From contig SIHQ01000004.1 in assembly GCA_004762125.1 (NCBI GenBank), forward strand, positions 171,488 through 235,487: a stretch of 64,000 nucleotides of DNA. The letters are read 5' to 3'. This document shows positions 28,587-37,464 of this stretch, piece after piece. Position 1 is the first letter of the stretch. Every line of letters starts with the position of its first letter. Under the pieces are notes generated by a model, which was not told the origin of the DNA, did not search any database, and saw nothing but the letters and a program-made list of their open reading frames with translations. This DNA is from Oceanospirillales bacterium (GTDB taxonomy: Bacteria > Pseudomonadota > Gammaproteobacteria > Pseudomonadales > Endozoicomonadaceae). The position numbers and the translations under genes are program-made.

Positions 28587-29947
28587 TGAACCTGGTTAAA
28601 CGATTAGCCTCTCTGGGCCATATAGAAAAAGTCGCCGACAAAAACGATCTCAATCATTACCTACCTATCCGTGGCAAGAACAACCATATTGATTACGGTA
28701 CTGTTGCCGGTAATGTGTTGGGCTTGTTGATTGGTCGTGAACTGGATACCAGCCGCTACAGCGCTGAAGAATTCAAAAACGATTGTCTCGATGAGCTCGG
28801 TGGCCTATTAACCGATGAAGAGATGCTTGAACACATCGAGAAGATGTATTTCCGCAATGATGCCTTGAATAAAGCCTCGCCGGAGTTTCTGCTACTCGGT
28901 CGTCAGGACAAAGAATCTTCAGCCAGTAAGTATTTAAGCCAGATATTCAGAAGTTTCTTGGGGAAAAATGAGCAGCTCAGTGAACTAAAGAGTAAAGCCA
29001 ATTTTATCGAGACTATTTTTATAGGGGTATTACAAAATTACCTCCGTAAACCTGGCGGTAAAAAATCCGGCAAAGGTCAAACCGAGCAACCCTACTTGCC
29101 TTACATGGCAGATAACTTTTCTAAAGACGTTCGCTTCCTTAGTAGCAAAACCGAATACCTCATGGGGCACTTTGAAGAGTTTCTTGAACTCTACAATTTT
29201 CTCTATTGCTCCCAGCTTGCCTTGAACATCCGCAACTGGACGGCTGGGGAACCCAAAAGCCAGATGATGTATTTCATTCTGGATACCGAGAAAGCCAGCC
29301 AAGAACGCAGCCAGATAAAAACCTACGGATTTTATCCCATGCACCGCAACGTTGCGGCTGTTTTCCCTATCCTTACCATGCTGGACACATTGAACAAACA
29401 GGCACCTGATGAAGATGTAGTGCCGCTCTGGCAGTACGGGAAAGCATTGGTCAGTGAAGATTATGATTCTGGTGAAGTTGCGGCTTTGATTGGTGAATAC
29501 GCCGATAATTTCAGCGAAAAGCGTCAAATCAAATCCCGCTCTGGCGAATTCAATGACTCACCCATCGATCAAGTCAGGCTACTGATTCAATACTCACTGG
29601 ATCAGTTCGACCCTGCCCGTTACACCAAAAAAGCGCACCGCCATGAAATAAAAGACGCTTACCAAAAGCAGTATGAAGAACATATTGCCAAGCACTTTGT
29701 TCAGAACCGTGGTAGCTCTGGTCGTGTATTAGTCCTGAATCAGGACTACTTGTTACTACTGACCAATCTGGCCATTGGCTCCAAACGACAGCTTCGTTTT
29801 CAGGAGCTGCTGAAAGAATTCCGTGCTCGCGGTGTCTATTTCGACAAACAGTCCGAGCAAGCCTTAATAGCCTTTTTTGAACGTGTTGGCAATGTCGACC
29901 GTATGAGTGACAGTGGAGACGCCGTATATGTCCGTAGCACCATTTGA
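28586..29947 (+). CDS. dptG: DNA phosphorothioation-dependent restriction protein DptG
   Basis: A 453-residue DptG/DndG family protein. No catalytic motif is obvious, as is usual for DptG. The N-terminus (LNHYLPIRGKNNHIDYGTV) and position between dptF and dptH identify it. It is thought to act with DptF and DptH in restriction of unmodified DNA. It overlaps dptF by one base and dptH by 20 bases. Confidence 0.88.
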   Translation: MNLVKRLASLGHIEKVADKNDLNHYLPIRGKNNHIDYGTVAGNVLGLLIGRELDTSRYSAEEFKNDCLDELGGLLTDEEMLEHIEKMYFRNDALNKASPEFLLLGRQDKESSASKYLSQIFRSFLGKNEQLSELKSKANFIETIFIGVLQNYLRKPGGKKSGKGQTEQPYLPYMADNFSKDVRFLSSKTEYLMGHFEEFLELYNFLYCSQLALNIRNWTAGEPKSQMMYFILDTEKASQERSQIKTYGFYPMHRNVAAVFPILTMLDTLNKQAPDEDVVPLWQYGKALVSEDYDSGEVAALIGEYADNFSEKRQIKSRSGEFNDSPIDQVRLLIQYSLDQFDPARYTKKAHRHEIKDAYQKQYEEHIAKHFVQNRGSSGRVLVLNQDYLLLLTNLAIGSKRQLRFQELLKEFRARGVYFDKQSEQALIAFFERVGNVDRMSDSGDAVYVRSTI

Positions 29948-32900
29948 GCAATTTCTGGTTCAGCGCCTTACCAGCTGGCTGGACAATCGCATCAGTGCTG
30001 GCTCCCGTTACCAGTTTCAATCACCGGATGCTGAAAACACCACTCGCCTGTTTAACGAACTGAAACGCAGTGTTGTCAGTGCTATTGATTTCAAAGATAC
30101 ACCGCTTCATTACATTGAAATCAATGGCGTCAAAGTCATCTGTGTGGCTCACGCTGAAAGTCGTGAACAGCTGGAAGAAGGCTTTAACGAAAACTACATC
30201 TCAACCCTGCGAGATGAAGTAGCAGGTCAGGCTAGAGACTTTGCCGGTACAGCCCTGCTGATTGTTCACAACAGCCTGCTCGATACCCTGATCAACAGTG
30301 CCGATGATCTGGCAGTTGAAGGTATGCCATGGGCCACTGAAACCATCAAGTCTGACCTTGAAGACCAGATACATGACCAGCCAAAGCCCAGCCGGGTTTT
30401 GCTCTGTCTGTTGCGCTGGCAAGCCGAAATCCTGGACGACCAGGACGGCAGCATGTTTGGTTACGAGCAATTGTTCGGTGCTATGTCTACGGGCAATGAT
30501 CCGGATCTGACCTCCCTCGGGCTATTACCCGACAGTGGTATTGCAGAGATGAGCAGCGACGCTCAGATTGAGAAACGACTGAAAGACAATCGTAAGCTCT
30601 ATGAAGAAATCGATAACGTCGTTCATCACTTCCCGGAAGAAATTGGCGAGCGGTTATCAGACTTTGGTGACAAGTTTGTAAAAGAGCAGTTCACCAAGAG
30701 CGAACAGGACGATTGGAAAAGCATCGACGTTCAAACCTATTGGAATGAAGCCGACGAGCAGAGACAACAAGGGCTTGATTTTGCCGCTATCGAATCCGAA
30801 GGCTGCGAACTGGTTGGCCCACGTAACAAAAAAGAGACGGCTGCCGGTAAACGGGAAAAACATCTGATTCTGGTGACAGAGCCTGATGCCCAACACTTTG
30901 ATCTGAAGCTTACCTTCCACGGTAAAGATCTGGATAAAAGCCAGATCAGCATCAGCAACAATAAGACGTTAAGCAACCTGTTCACCGAAGTGGTTCGTCT
31001 TACGGGTTCTCACAAGCGTCACGTAAGTATTATGGCGCCTTACAACGGTCAGCCCACTTACCTGACACTGAAAACTAATCGCTCAAGAACCAAAGAATGC
31101 TTTACCTTCCACGTGCTGGTTGTTTGCAAAGGTGATTTTCATCTGCCTGCTTTTGAAAACAACTTCCTGATTCATCCCGGCAAGCAGTCCGTTACTTTGC
31201 AAACCGAAGAGATGAGCCTGCTGATCAACGAACAGCAATCCGATACCTTTTACCTTTCAGATGATGACCATGAAGCGGACATCAGCGAATACGGTGTTCT
31301 GAATTACCAAACCCAATACGAAGAATCTGACGAAGTTATCTTTACTCTTCGTAATGGCGAAAACCGTTTAAGTTTCAATATCGTGGGTGAAGTGAATCAG
31401 GAAGCACTGAGCCTGCCGTTGTTGATGGACGAAGGTCGCTTTAACCTGCTGTTGAACGATCATTATTTCGGTCAGTTCAATGAAGCTAAAGGCAAAGTGG
31501 TCATCGACAACAAGGAAGCTAAAGTCGTTGGTGCTCGTTTAAAACTTCTTCAGCGTGAAGAACTGTTTCTGACACTGGATCAAATTACTCAAGGTTCTAA
31601 AGGCACTTACGCCAGTGAACTGAAAACCATTGCCCCTGATATTTACCATGCATGGAACACTCTTTCTGCTTACCTGAAGAGCAGAAACACCCTGCTCTCT
31701 CTTGTATCCTGGGGGCCAACGATTACCGAGTTGGTTCGGGATTATATAGTCGCTTGCCACAGCTACCTGAACAATATTCAGCTGGGCCGCAATATCAGCG
31801 ACGCAGACCGTACTGTGCTGATGATTGGTACCGCCGAGTTTGAAGGTAAAGAGTACTTAACCCCTTATCATCCCCTGGTGTTGGGCTATTACCTCTACTT
31901 AGTCGACCAGATTCGTGCCGATGAAGCGAACCGTTCGTTTAAAAACCTGCCGAACGTCACTCGCAAGCGATTGAACCCTAAAGGCCTACTGCCTTACGTT
32001 TACTCCGAAACCAGTGGTTTCAGTTACACCCAGATTTCTGACGACAACCCTTTCTGGATGGAAATTATTCCCCAACAGGAAACCAGTTACAGCTATGTCA
32101 GCAAGCTAGTCAGGGAAAAAGCAGAAGAGTTTATTAAAACCTTCAGCGAATTGTTCAAGCAGGTCGACGATGCACCGTTGATCATCAATTCGGTGAACAA
32201 TGGCGACAACCGTGAAATCTTCACTGGATTGTTAAGCTATTACCAGAAGCACTTACTGAACGGTCGTCATATACACGTAAACCTGTACGACGATGCTCTG
32301 TACGAAACCGAATTTGACCGGTTTGCCGAAATGGGTGCCTATGATCAAATCAAACAGCAGTATGGTCTCGACAAAAGCAAATTCCGTGAAAAAGCGGACA
32401 GCATTATTGATTTGTTACGTAGCCGTCTCTCTTTCTCCAAGTTCACTCACGATGACGAAGAGATCCAGCAATACGCTCACCTGAGCTTCTTCAAGAACAA
32501 TCAGAAGATTCAACGGGTCAGCAGCAATATTGACGAGCACACCACCGGTGTTGCGGCTTCCGGTTTGCTGGCAGGCGAATCATCCGTCGGTGAAAATCGC
32601 AGTTATCTGACCGCATTCGGCCTGAAGAACATTAATACCGATGACAAACCACATCTTGAGTTAGCCAGACTCTATGGCAGGCTGCTGCAACCCTGCAAAG
32701 TAGTGAACGAGCAATATCATGAACGTTCATCCATTGCTTTGGCCGTAAGTGACGAGTTCAAAGCGTTATTGGAAAAGTCTTACGAATGCTCTATCTGGAC
32801 CACCATTGTTGACCCTAAAGTCACTTTGGATTTTTTCCAGAATGACGAGAATCTGGTGTTGATCCATTACTCTGATCAATACACCAACTCCGCTGGTTAC

Positions 32901-35051
32901 GATGCCATAACCGTTACCCGCCAGACCGACCTCTATAAAAAGATCCTCAGCCAACAGGGTGATGACCTGATCAGCGAGTTCAACGCCTTTAATGGTGCAT
33001 GGTTGCTGAAGATGGTCACCGACCCCCCGACTGAGCAGAAAGCCAAACTGGGTATTATTGGTAGCTGGAAACTGGTTAGCTCTATGCTGTCCGGCTCTGA
33101 TATTACCTGGGTACCAATTTCCATAGCCGAAATGGTAAGAGTGTCTGGCAATATTGGTTTGAAAATCGACGACAGTGATTTTGCCCGTTACCACAAAAGC
33201 GACAAGTTTAAAGGCAAGATGTCGGACGATATTCTGTTTGCAGGATTTAAAGGCGGTCAGCTTTACCTGTTACCCGTAGAGGTGAAAACCGGCTCTCACA
33301 GCAGCAGTTCACTGGATACAGCCAAAGAACAGTGCGAAGCCCTGCAACGTTATCTGGTAGAAGGTCTGTTTGGACCGGAAACCCTCGAAGGCAAAATCTA
33401 CCGCAGCCTGTTTGTACGACAGGTGTTAATGCAGGTTGAGAAATATCAGCTGTATAACGTGTTTGGTAAAGACTACTTCAAGGAGTTTCTGGCTGACCGC
33501 GAAATGTGGCTAAGTGGCGATTACAAGCTGAGCACACTGCAAGACTATCCGGAAGGCATGATTGTCGCTCATCTGGATGGTGAAGGTGTGTACCAAACCG
33601 CCGTCGAGCTCAGGGACAAAGTGCTGGAATTGCAAATCCCCATGGGTTATCTGGATATGCTGGTGAGCCAGCCTTTGCAGCAGTTGTTACCCAAGCTAGT
33701 TGATGACAACAAGTTGAATATCCATCCTCAGTGGTTTTTGGGTAAAGTTCTGAGTTCTGAGACCTATCAACCGGCAGCAACTGAACCTGAAGAAGTGGCT
33801 GGCAGTGATGACATTGACTTTCCCGACACAGAACACCCTGCCCAGGAAGCCGGGGCAGTAATCATTAAACCGGTCGAAATTGAACCGTCCATACCTCAGC
33901 CAGTACTAGCACCGCTAAAACCGGATAATTCTCTTAAAATCCAGTTCGGCAGTGACAACATGTCAGGCCAGCCAGTGTTTTGGGAACCCACTAACACCGA
34001 GAAAGTGTTTAACCCTAATACGGCCATTATTGGCACTATGGGCACGGGTAAAACCCAGTTCACCAAGAGTGTGATTACTCAGCTGGTTCGTAATCAGCAT
34101 AATAATGTTGATGGCCTACCACTGGGAATTCTGATTCTTGATTACAAAGCGGACTATGTGAAAGATGATTTTGTCCAAGCGACCAATGCCAAAGTATTTG
34201 GTATGGAAAATCTGCCTTTCAATCCGCTAGCGCTGTTCGGTGAAAAGCCTCGATTGCCAGTGCACACCGCTAGCCTGTTCCGCTCCACTATCGCTACTGC
34301 TTTTGGACTGGGTGCCAAACAACAGAACAAGATTCGTAACGTAGTAATGGACGCTTACGAACGCGCTGGCATTAATCCTAATGACAAGAGTACCTGGACA
34401 AAACCGGCACCCACCATTCAACAGGTGTGGGATATCTTTGAAGAAGATGAAAAGGTAGAACAGGACAAACTCTATGCGGTAATGGATGAGCTGATCAGCT
34501 TTCAGATATTTGATCCGAACCCGGCTAATTCGCAATCACTGTACGATATGGTGGACGGTGTTACAGTCATTAACCTGTCTGGCTATGATCCGAACATTCA
34601 AAACCTCGTTGCAGGTATTATTCTGGATATTTTTTATAACCAGATGCACCAGCAAGGCAGCTCGAAGATAGACGGCCAGTTTCGCCAGATGACCAAATTT
34701 GTACTGGTCGATGAAGCTGACAACTTTATGCGACAGGATTTCACCAGCCTGCGCATGCTGATGAAAGAAGGCCGTGAGTTTGGCGTGGGTACCATTCTCT
34801 CTACTCAGGAAATGGATCACTTTCGCACTAACGACAATGATTTCTCCAGCTACATCAACAGCTGGGTCATTCATAAAGTGGCCAAGCTGAAGAAGCAGGA
34901 TATTCAAACCATCTTCAACACGTCCAACAAGGGTGAAGAAGATCGAGTAATGAGCCAAATACTGCAGCTTGAGAAGCATTACTCGTTGTATATTGGTGGT
35001 TCAGAAAGTGCTCGGAAGATTAAAGATTTAGCGTTCTGGGAATTGTCATAA
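29928..35051 (+). CDS. dptH: DNA phosphorothioation-dependent restriction protein DptH (HerA/FtsK-type ATPase)
   Basis: A very large protein, 1707 residues from the ATG at 29928, which has GGAG nine bases upstream; a GTG at 29907 would add seven residues. The C-terminal third is an ATPase: Walker A GTMGTGKTQFTKS near residue 1368 and Walker B FVLVDEADNFM near residue 1590, followed by GVGTILSTQEMDHF, a HerA/VirB4-like pattern. A KTGSHSSSSLD block preceded by LLPVEV near residue 1120 resembles a PD-(D/E)xK core (EVK). DptH is the motor and probable nuclease of the restriction complex. A strong terminator lies 12 bases after its stop. Confidence 0.92.
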   Translation: MSVAPFEQFLVQRLTSWLDNRISAGSRYQFQSPDAENTTRLFNELKRSVVSAIDFKDTPLHYIEINGVKVICVAHAESREQLEEGFNENYISTLRDEVAGQARDFAGTALLIVHNSLLDTLINSADDLAVEGMPWATETIKSDLEDQIHDQPKPSRVLLCLLRWQAEILDDQDGSMFGYEQLFGAMSTGNDPDLTSLGLLPDSGIAEMSSDAQIEKRLKDNRKLYEEIDNVVHHFPEEIGERLSDFGDKFVKEQFTKSEQDDWKSIDVQTYWNEADEQRQQGLDFAAIESEGCELVGPRNKKETAAGKREKHLILVTEPDAQHFDLKLTFHGKDLDKSQISISNNKTLSNLFTEVVRLTGSHKRHVSIMAPYNGQPTYLTLKTNRSRTKECFTFHVLVVCKGDFHLPAFENNFLIHPGKQSVTLQTEEMSLLINEQQSDTFYLSDDDHEADISEYGVLNYQTQYEESDEVIFTLRNGENRLSFNIVGEVNQEALSLPLLMDEGRFNLLLNDHYFGQFNEAKGKVVIDNKEAKVVGARLKLLQREELFLTLDQITQGSKGTYASELKTIAPDIYHAWNTLSAYLKSRNTLLSLVSWGPTITELVRDYIVACHSYLNNIQLGRNISDADRTVLMIGTAEFEGKEYLTPYHPLVLGYYLYLVDQIRADEANRSFKNLPNVTRKRLNPKGLLPYVYSETSGFSYTQISDDNPFWMEIIPQQETSYSYVSKLVREKAEEFIKTFSELFKQVDDAPLIINSVNNGDNREIFTGLLSYYQKHLLNGRHIHVNLYDDALYETEFDRFAEMGAYDQIKQQYGLDKSKFREKADSIIDLLRSRLSFSKFTHDDEEIQQYAHLSFFKNNQKIQRVSSNIDEHTTGVAASGLLAGESSVGENRSYLTAFGLKNINTDDKPHLELARLYGRLLQPCKVVNEQYHERSSIALAVSDEFKALLEKSYECSIWTTIVDPKVTLDFFQNDENLVLIHYSDQYTNSAGYDAITVTRQTDLYKKILSQQGDDLISEFNAFNGAWLLKMVTDPPTEQKAKLGIIGSWKLVSSMLSGSDITWVPISIAEMVRVSGNIGLKIDDSDFARYHKSDKFKGKMSDDILFAGFKGGQLYLLPVEVKTGSHSSSSLDTAKEQCEALQRYLVEGLFGPETLEGKIYRSLFVRQVLMQVEKYQLYNVFGKDYFKEFLADREMWLSGDYKLSTLQDYPEGMIVAHLDGEGVYQTAVELRDKVLELQIPMGYLDMLVSQPLQQLLPKLVDDNKLNIHPQWFLGKVLSSETYQPAATEPEEVAGSDDIDFPDTEHPAQEAGAVIIKPVEIEPSIPQPVLAPLKPDNSLKIQFGSDNMSGQPVFWEPTNTEKVFNPNTAIIGTMGTGKTQFTKSVITQLVRNQHNNVDGLPLGILILDYKADYVKDDFVQATNAKVFGMENLPFNPLALFGEKPRLPVHTASLFRSTIATAFGLGAKQQNKIRNVVMDAYERAGINPNDKSTWTKPAPTIQQVWDIFEEDEKVEQDKLYAVMDELISFQIFDPNPANSQSLYDMVDGVTVINLSGYDPNIQNLVAGIILDIFYNQMHQQGSSKIDGQFRQMTKFVLVDEADNFMRQDFTSLRMLMKEGREFGVGTILSTQEMDHFRTNDNDFSSYINSWVIHKVAKLKKQDIQTIFNTSNKGEEDRVMSQILQLEKHYSLYIGGSESARKIKDLAFWELS

Positions 35052-35062
35052 TTTTTCTTTAT

Positions 35063-35091
35063 GCAGCTATCTACTTTCGATAGCTGCTTTT
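35063..35091 (+). terminator. Rho-independent terminator after dptH
   Basis: A perfect 9-bp stem GCAGCTATC/GATAGCTGC (35063-35071 and 35079-35087, 7-base loop) followed by TTTTC. It ends the dptFGH transcript and rules against a start codon at 35061 for the next gene, because that codon lies at the edge of the stem. Confidence 0.85.
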
Positions 35092-35111
35092 CAATAAACC
35101 CGGAAATTTCT

Positions 35112-35795
35112 ATGTCTGCAAACAGGGTTGATGTCCCCTTTGAACTGCGCCACAAATGCTGGTTTTGTGGTGAACCTTCTTACGACGATGTTGAAATTTC
35201 TCATCAGGATATTGAAGCCATTACCTATGACGCTACATCACTGCAGATACCTGCTTGTGAAGAATGTGAGCAGATTCTTAGAAGCTATAAAGGCAAATCT
35301 GTATCTGAAAGTCACCGGTTTGTGAAAAATGCTCTCATCCATAACTACAGCAAGCATTTGGCTATTGGCAGCAAGTGGACTGAACAAGAGCTTATTGATA
35401 GCAAGTTTACAGGGGCAGCCTTTGAAGGTTTTGGTCGCAGTGCATGGGCTATGTATGAAATAGCCAAGGAAAGAATAGCCTTTAAAAGCTGGCAGCTCTG
35501 TGTCGATGAGATGCCCATCGAACAACCATCATTGGTACAAGACACCTTTGAGTATGAAGGCATTCAGTTTGCTAGTTTGAGCAATGCTATTGACCATTAC
35601 AGCAAAATATTTGAACTGAGCAATCCATACCTGAGAAAAGCTGTGGATCTTGTTGGCAGGGAAAAATTCTCTTTTGCTCTTCGCTACTGTCGCCTTTATC
35701 CCGGTGCTACCGACGATGAACGTGCTGAATATTTGTATGACTTGAAATACACCATCGACGATGAGAAAGCACTCTCAGAACAGAATTTGGATTAA
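35112..35795 (+). CDS. Zinc-finger (treble-clef/HNH-like) protein, function unknown
   Basis: A 227-residue protein beginning MSANRVDVPFELRHKCWFCGE. A CWFC pair near residue 15 and a CEEC pair near residue 50, with SHQDIEA between them, give the spacing of an HNH-type treble clef (CxxC ... H ... CxxC), but the usual DH dyad and the following Asn are not clear, so it may bind DNA or zinc without cutting. The rest is helical and unrecognised. The start at 35112 is chosen because the dptH terminator occupies the earlier start. The SBD-HNH nuclease gene follows after 9 bases. Confidence 0.6.
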   Translation: MSANRVDVPFELRHKCWFCGEPSYDDVEISHQDIEAITYDATSLQIPACEECEQILRSYKGKSVSESHRFVKNALIHNYSKHLAIGSKWTEQELIDSKFTGAAFEGFGRSAWAMYEIAKERIAFKSWQLCVDEMPIEQPSLVQDTFEYEGIQFASLSNAIDHYSKIFELSNPYLRKAVDLVGREKFSFALRYCRLYPGATDDERAEYLYDLKYTIDDEKALSEQNLD

Positions 35796-35804
35796 AGCCT
35801 TTTT

Positions 35805-36512
35805 ATGGAATTAAACCTTAACGTATGGAAGCGTGGCAATCAGAGAGCAGTTCATAAACCGCTCCTACTGTTGTATGCGCTATCGCAGTATCAGAAAGGC
35901 CATGACCGGTTCTTCTCCTACAAGGAGATTGATGAACCACTCAAGGATTTGTTGATTGAGTTTGGGCCTTACCGGAAATCTCATCACCCAGAATACCCGT
36001 TCTGGCGATTGCAGAATGATGGTATCTGGGAACTGAAAAACCATGAGCATGCTCAGCCTCGCTCCAGTAATACAGATGCCAAGAAATCAGAGCTATTAAA
36101 GTATGATGTAGCTGGTGGTCTGACCCAGATAGAGTTTGATGCCATTGTCAGCAATCAGGACAAAATGGCTCGTGCTATTGGTGAGCTTCTGGAGCAGTTT
36201 TTTCCTGAAACTATTCATGACGATATTGTTGATGCGCTAGATATTCAGGAGTACCTCAACAAACCACACAAGCGTGATCCTAATTTTCGGCAGAAGGTGC
36301 TGACGGCTTATGGATATAAGTGTGCGATCTGTGGATTTGATTGTCGGTTGGGGCATGCGTCTATTGGACTTGAGGCTGCTCATATTAAGTGGCATCAATC
36401 GAAAGGTCCATCAACCGTAGATAACGGTATTGCAATGTGTGCACTTCATCACAAAGCTTTTGATAGAGGAGTGTTTACAATAACATACGATCTAAAGCTG
36501 TCAGTAAGCTAG
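35805..36512 (+). CDS. Phosphorothioate-binding SBD-HNH restriction endonuclease, truncated by amber codon
   Basis: The product is 235 residues. Residues 1-150 resemble the sulfur-binding domain of ScoMcrA-type enzymes: HKPLLLLYAL near residue 17 and FGPYRKSHHPEYPFWRL at residues 53-68, the conserved arginine/histidine plus YPFW pocket that grips the phosphorothioate sulfur. Residues 165-225 are an HNH nuclease: CAICGFD, LEAAHIKWHQ (His193) and NGIAMCALHHKAFDRG. Enzymes of this kind cut near sulfur-modified sites. The frame stops at TAG 36510-36512, but translation of the following 53 codons continues the usual family C-terminus, so the gene is interrupted by one point mutation. The HNH core is complete before the stop; residual activity is therefore possible. 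Confidence 0.85.
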   Translation: MELNLNVWKRGNQRAVHKPLLLLYALSQYQKGHDRFFSYKEIDEPLKDLLIEFGPYRKSHHPEYPFWRLQNDGIWELKNHEHAQPRSSNTDAKKSELLKYDVAGGLTQIEFDAIVSNQDKMARAIGELLEQFFPETIHDDIVDALDIQEYLNKPHKRDPNFRQKVLTAYGYKCAICGFDCRLGHASIGLEAAHIKWHQSKGPSTVDNGIAMCALHHKAFDRGVFTITYDLKLSVS

Positions 36513-36671
36513 TTTTCATATGGTGGAACGGCATTTACATCAATGTTTACTGAACACATCGGGAAAAAAATTATTACACCAATAGAAGAACACTCGCAGC
36601 CTAATAAAGTTTACTTAGACTGGCATAAGAAAAATATATTCATGGTAAAGAACAATGACAACCAAAAGTGA
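36513..36671 (+). pseudogene. In-frame C-terminal remainder of the SBD-HNH nuclease gene
   Basis: Directly after the TAG, the same frame stays open for 52 codons and reads, among others, FTEHIGKKI, QPNKVYLDWHKKNIF, then stops at 36669-36671. Intact SBD-HNH enzymes end with a matching block (a HGKPI-like motif, then a YLxWHRxxVF motif). The next gene's start at 36655 overlaps this tail. Confidence 0.75.
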
Positions 36672-37464
36672 ACCACGAGATATTAACAAACTAGTAAAAC
36701 CAGTAACCATATTAATAGCAATTATATCTTTGGTATGTATATGTGTTGCAGTCTCAAAATATAGAACCTATTTCCCAGGAGATATACTAAATAAACATGA
36801 ACGCTGGGGACAATTTGGTGACTTCTTTGGTGGAACTCTCAACCCCATATTTAGTCTCCTTTCACTATTAGCATTACTCTGGACTCTATTAATACAATCG
36901 AAGGAATTGTCAGATTCTACAAGTGCATTCAGGGATCAAAGCATACAAATAAAAAATCAAACCTTTGAAACTACATTTTTCTCAATGCTAAATTTAAATA
37001 ATGACAACACAAAGTCACTAAAACTATTTGACAACGAAAAAATTCATGGAAGAGATGCATTTAGAATACTAATCGAAAAACTACAAAATTCATACAATAG
37101 AGAAGTCGACAAAGAAGTAAACGAGTATGATGAACAAGAAGTACTTAACCGATCGTATGAAGCATTTTACGCAAAGTATGAGAAAAGCATCGGTCACTAC
37201 ATAAGAACATTAAATCAAATTTTTGAATTCATCGAAGATAACTCATTAAAAAACAGTTCTAAGTACTGGAGCCTAATTCGCGCCCAACTAACTAGCGATG
37301 AATTGATTATTATATTTTATCACTCCATCACCCAAACTGACTTCATTAAAAAAGCAAAGCTGCTTGATAATGAAATGTTCAAATACATTGATAAAAGTAA
37401 CTTATTAAACCAAGAAATACACAAAAATATCATAATTAAACTAGGAGAACACAATGTCTCTTGA
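36655..37464 (+). CDS. Putative phage abortive infection protein (AbiC-like, membrane)
   Basis: A 269-residue protein of the putative AbiC family. Two transmembrane helices (about residues 14-36 and 62-82) flank the family signature HERWGQFGDFFGGTLNPIF at residues 44-62. After the second helix come QSKELSDS and QTFETTFFSMLNLNND near residue 102, both typical. The rest is a charged cytoplasmic domain. Relatives are thought to stop phage growth by killing or arresting the infected cell. The gene is clearly more AT-rich than the dpt and dnd genes, pointing to a separate origin. Its stop overlaps the next start by 11 bases. Confidence 0.8.
   Translation: MTTKSEPRDINKLVKPVTILIAIISLVCICVAVSKYRTYFPGDILNKHERWGQFGDFFGGTLNPIFSLLSLLALLWTLLIQSKELSDSTSAFRDQSIQIKNQTFETTFFSMLNLNNDNTKSLKLFDNEKIHGRDAFRILIEKLQNSYNREVDKEVNEYDEQEVLNRSYEAFYAKYEKSIGHYIRTLNQIFEFIEDNSLKNSSKYWSLIRAQLTSDELIIIFYHSITQTDFIKKAKLLDNEMFKYIDKSNLLNQEIHKNIIIKLGEHNVS

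Noticed and set aside
35061..35111. ATG at 35061 as start of the zinc-finger protein gene
   Set aside because: The codon lies at the edge of the dptH terminator stem and has no ribosome site; the ATG at 35112 gives a sensible N-terminus.
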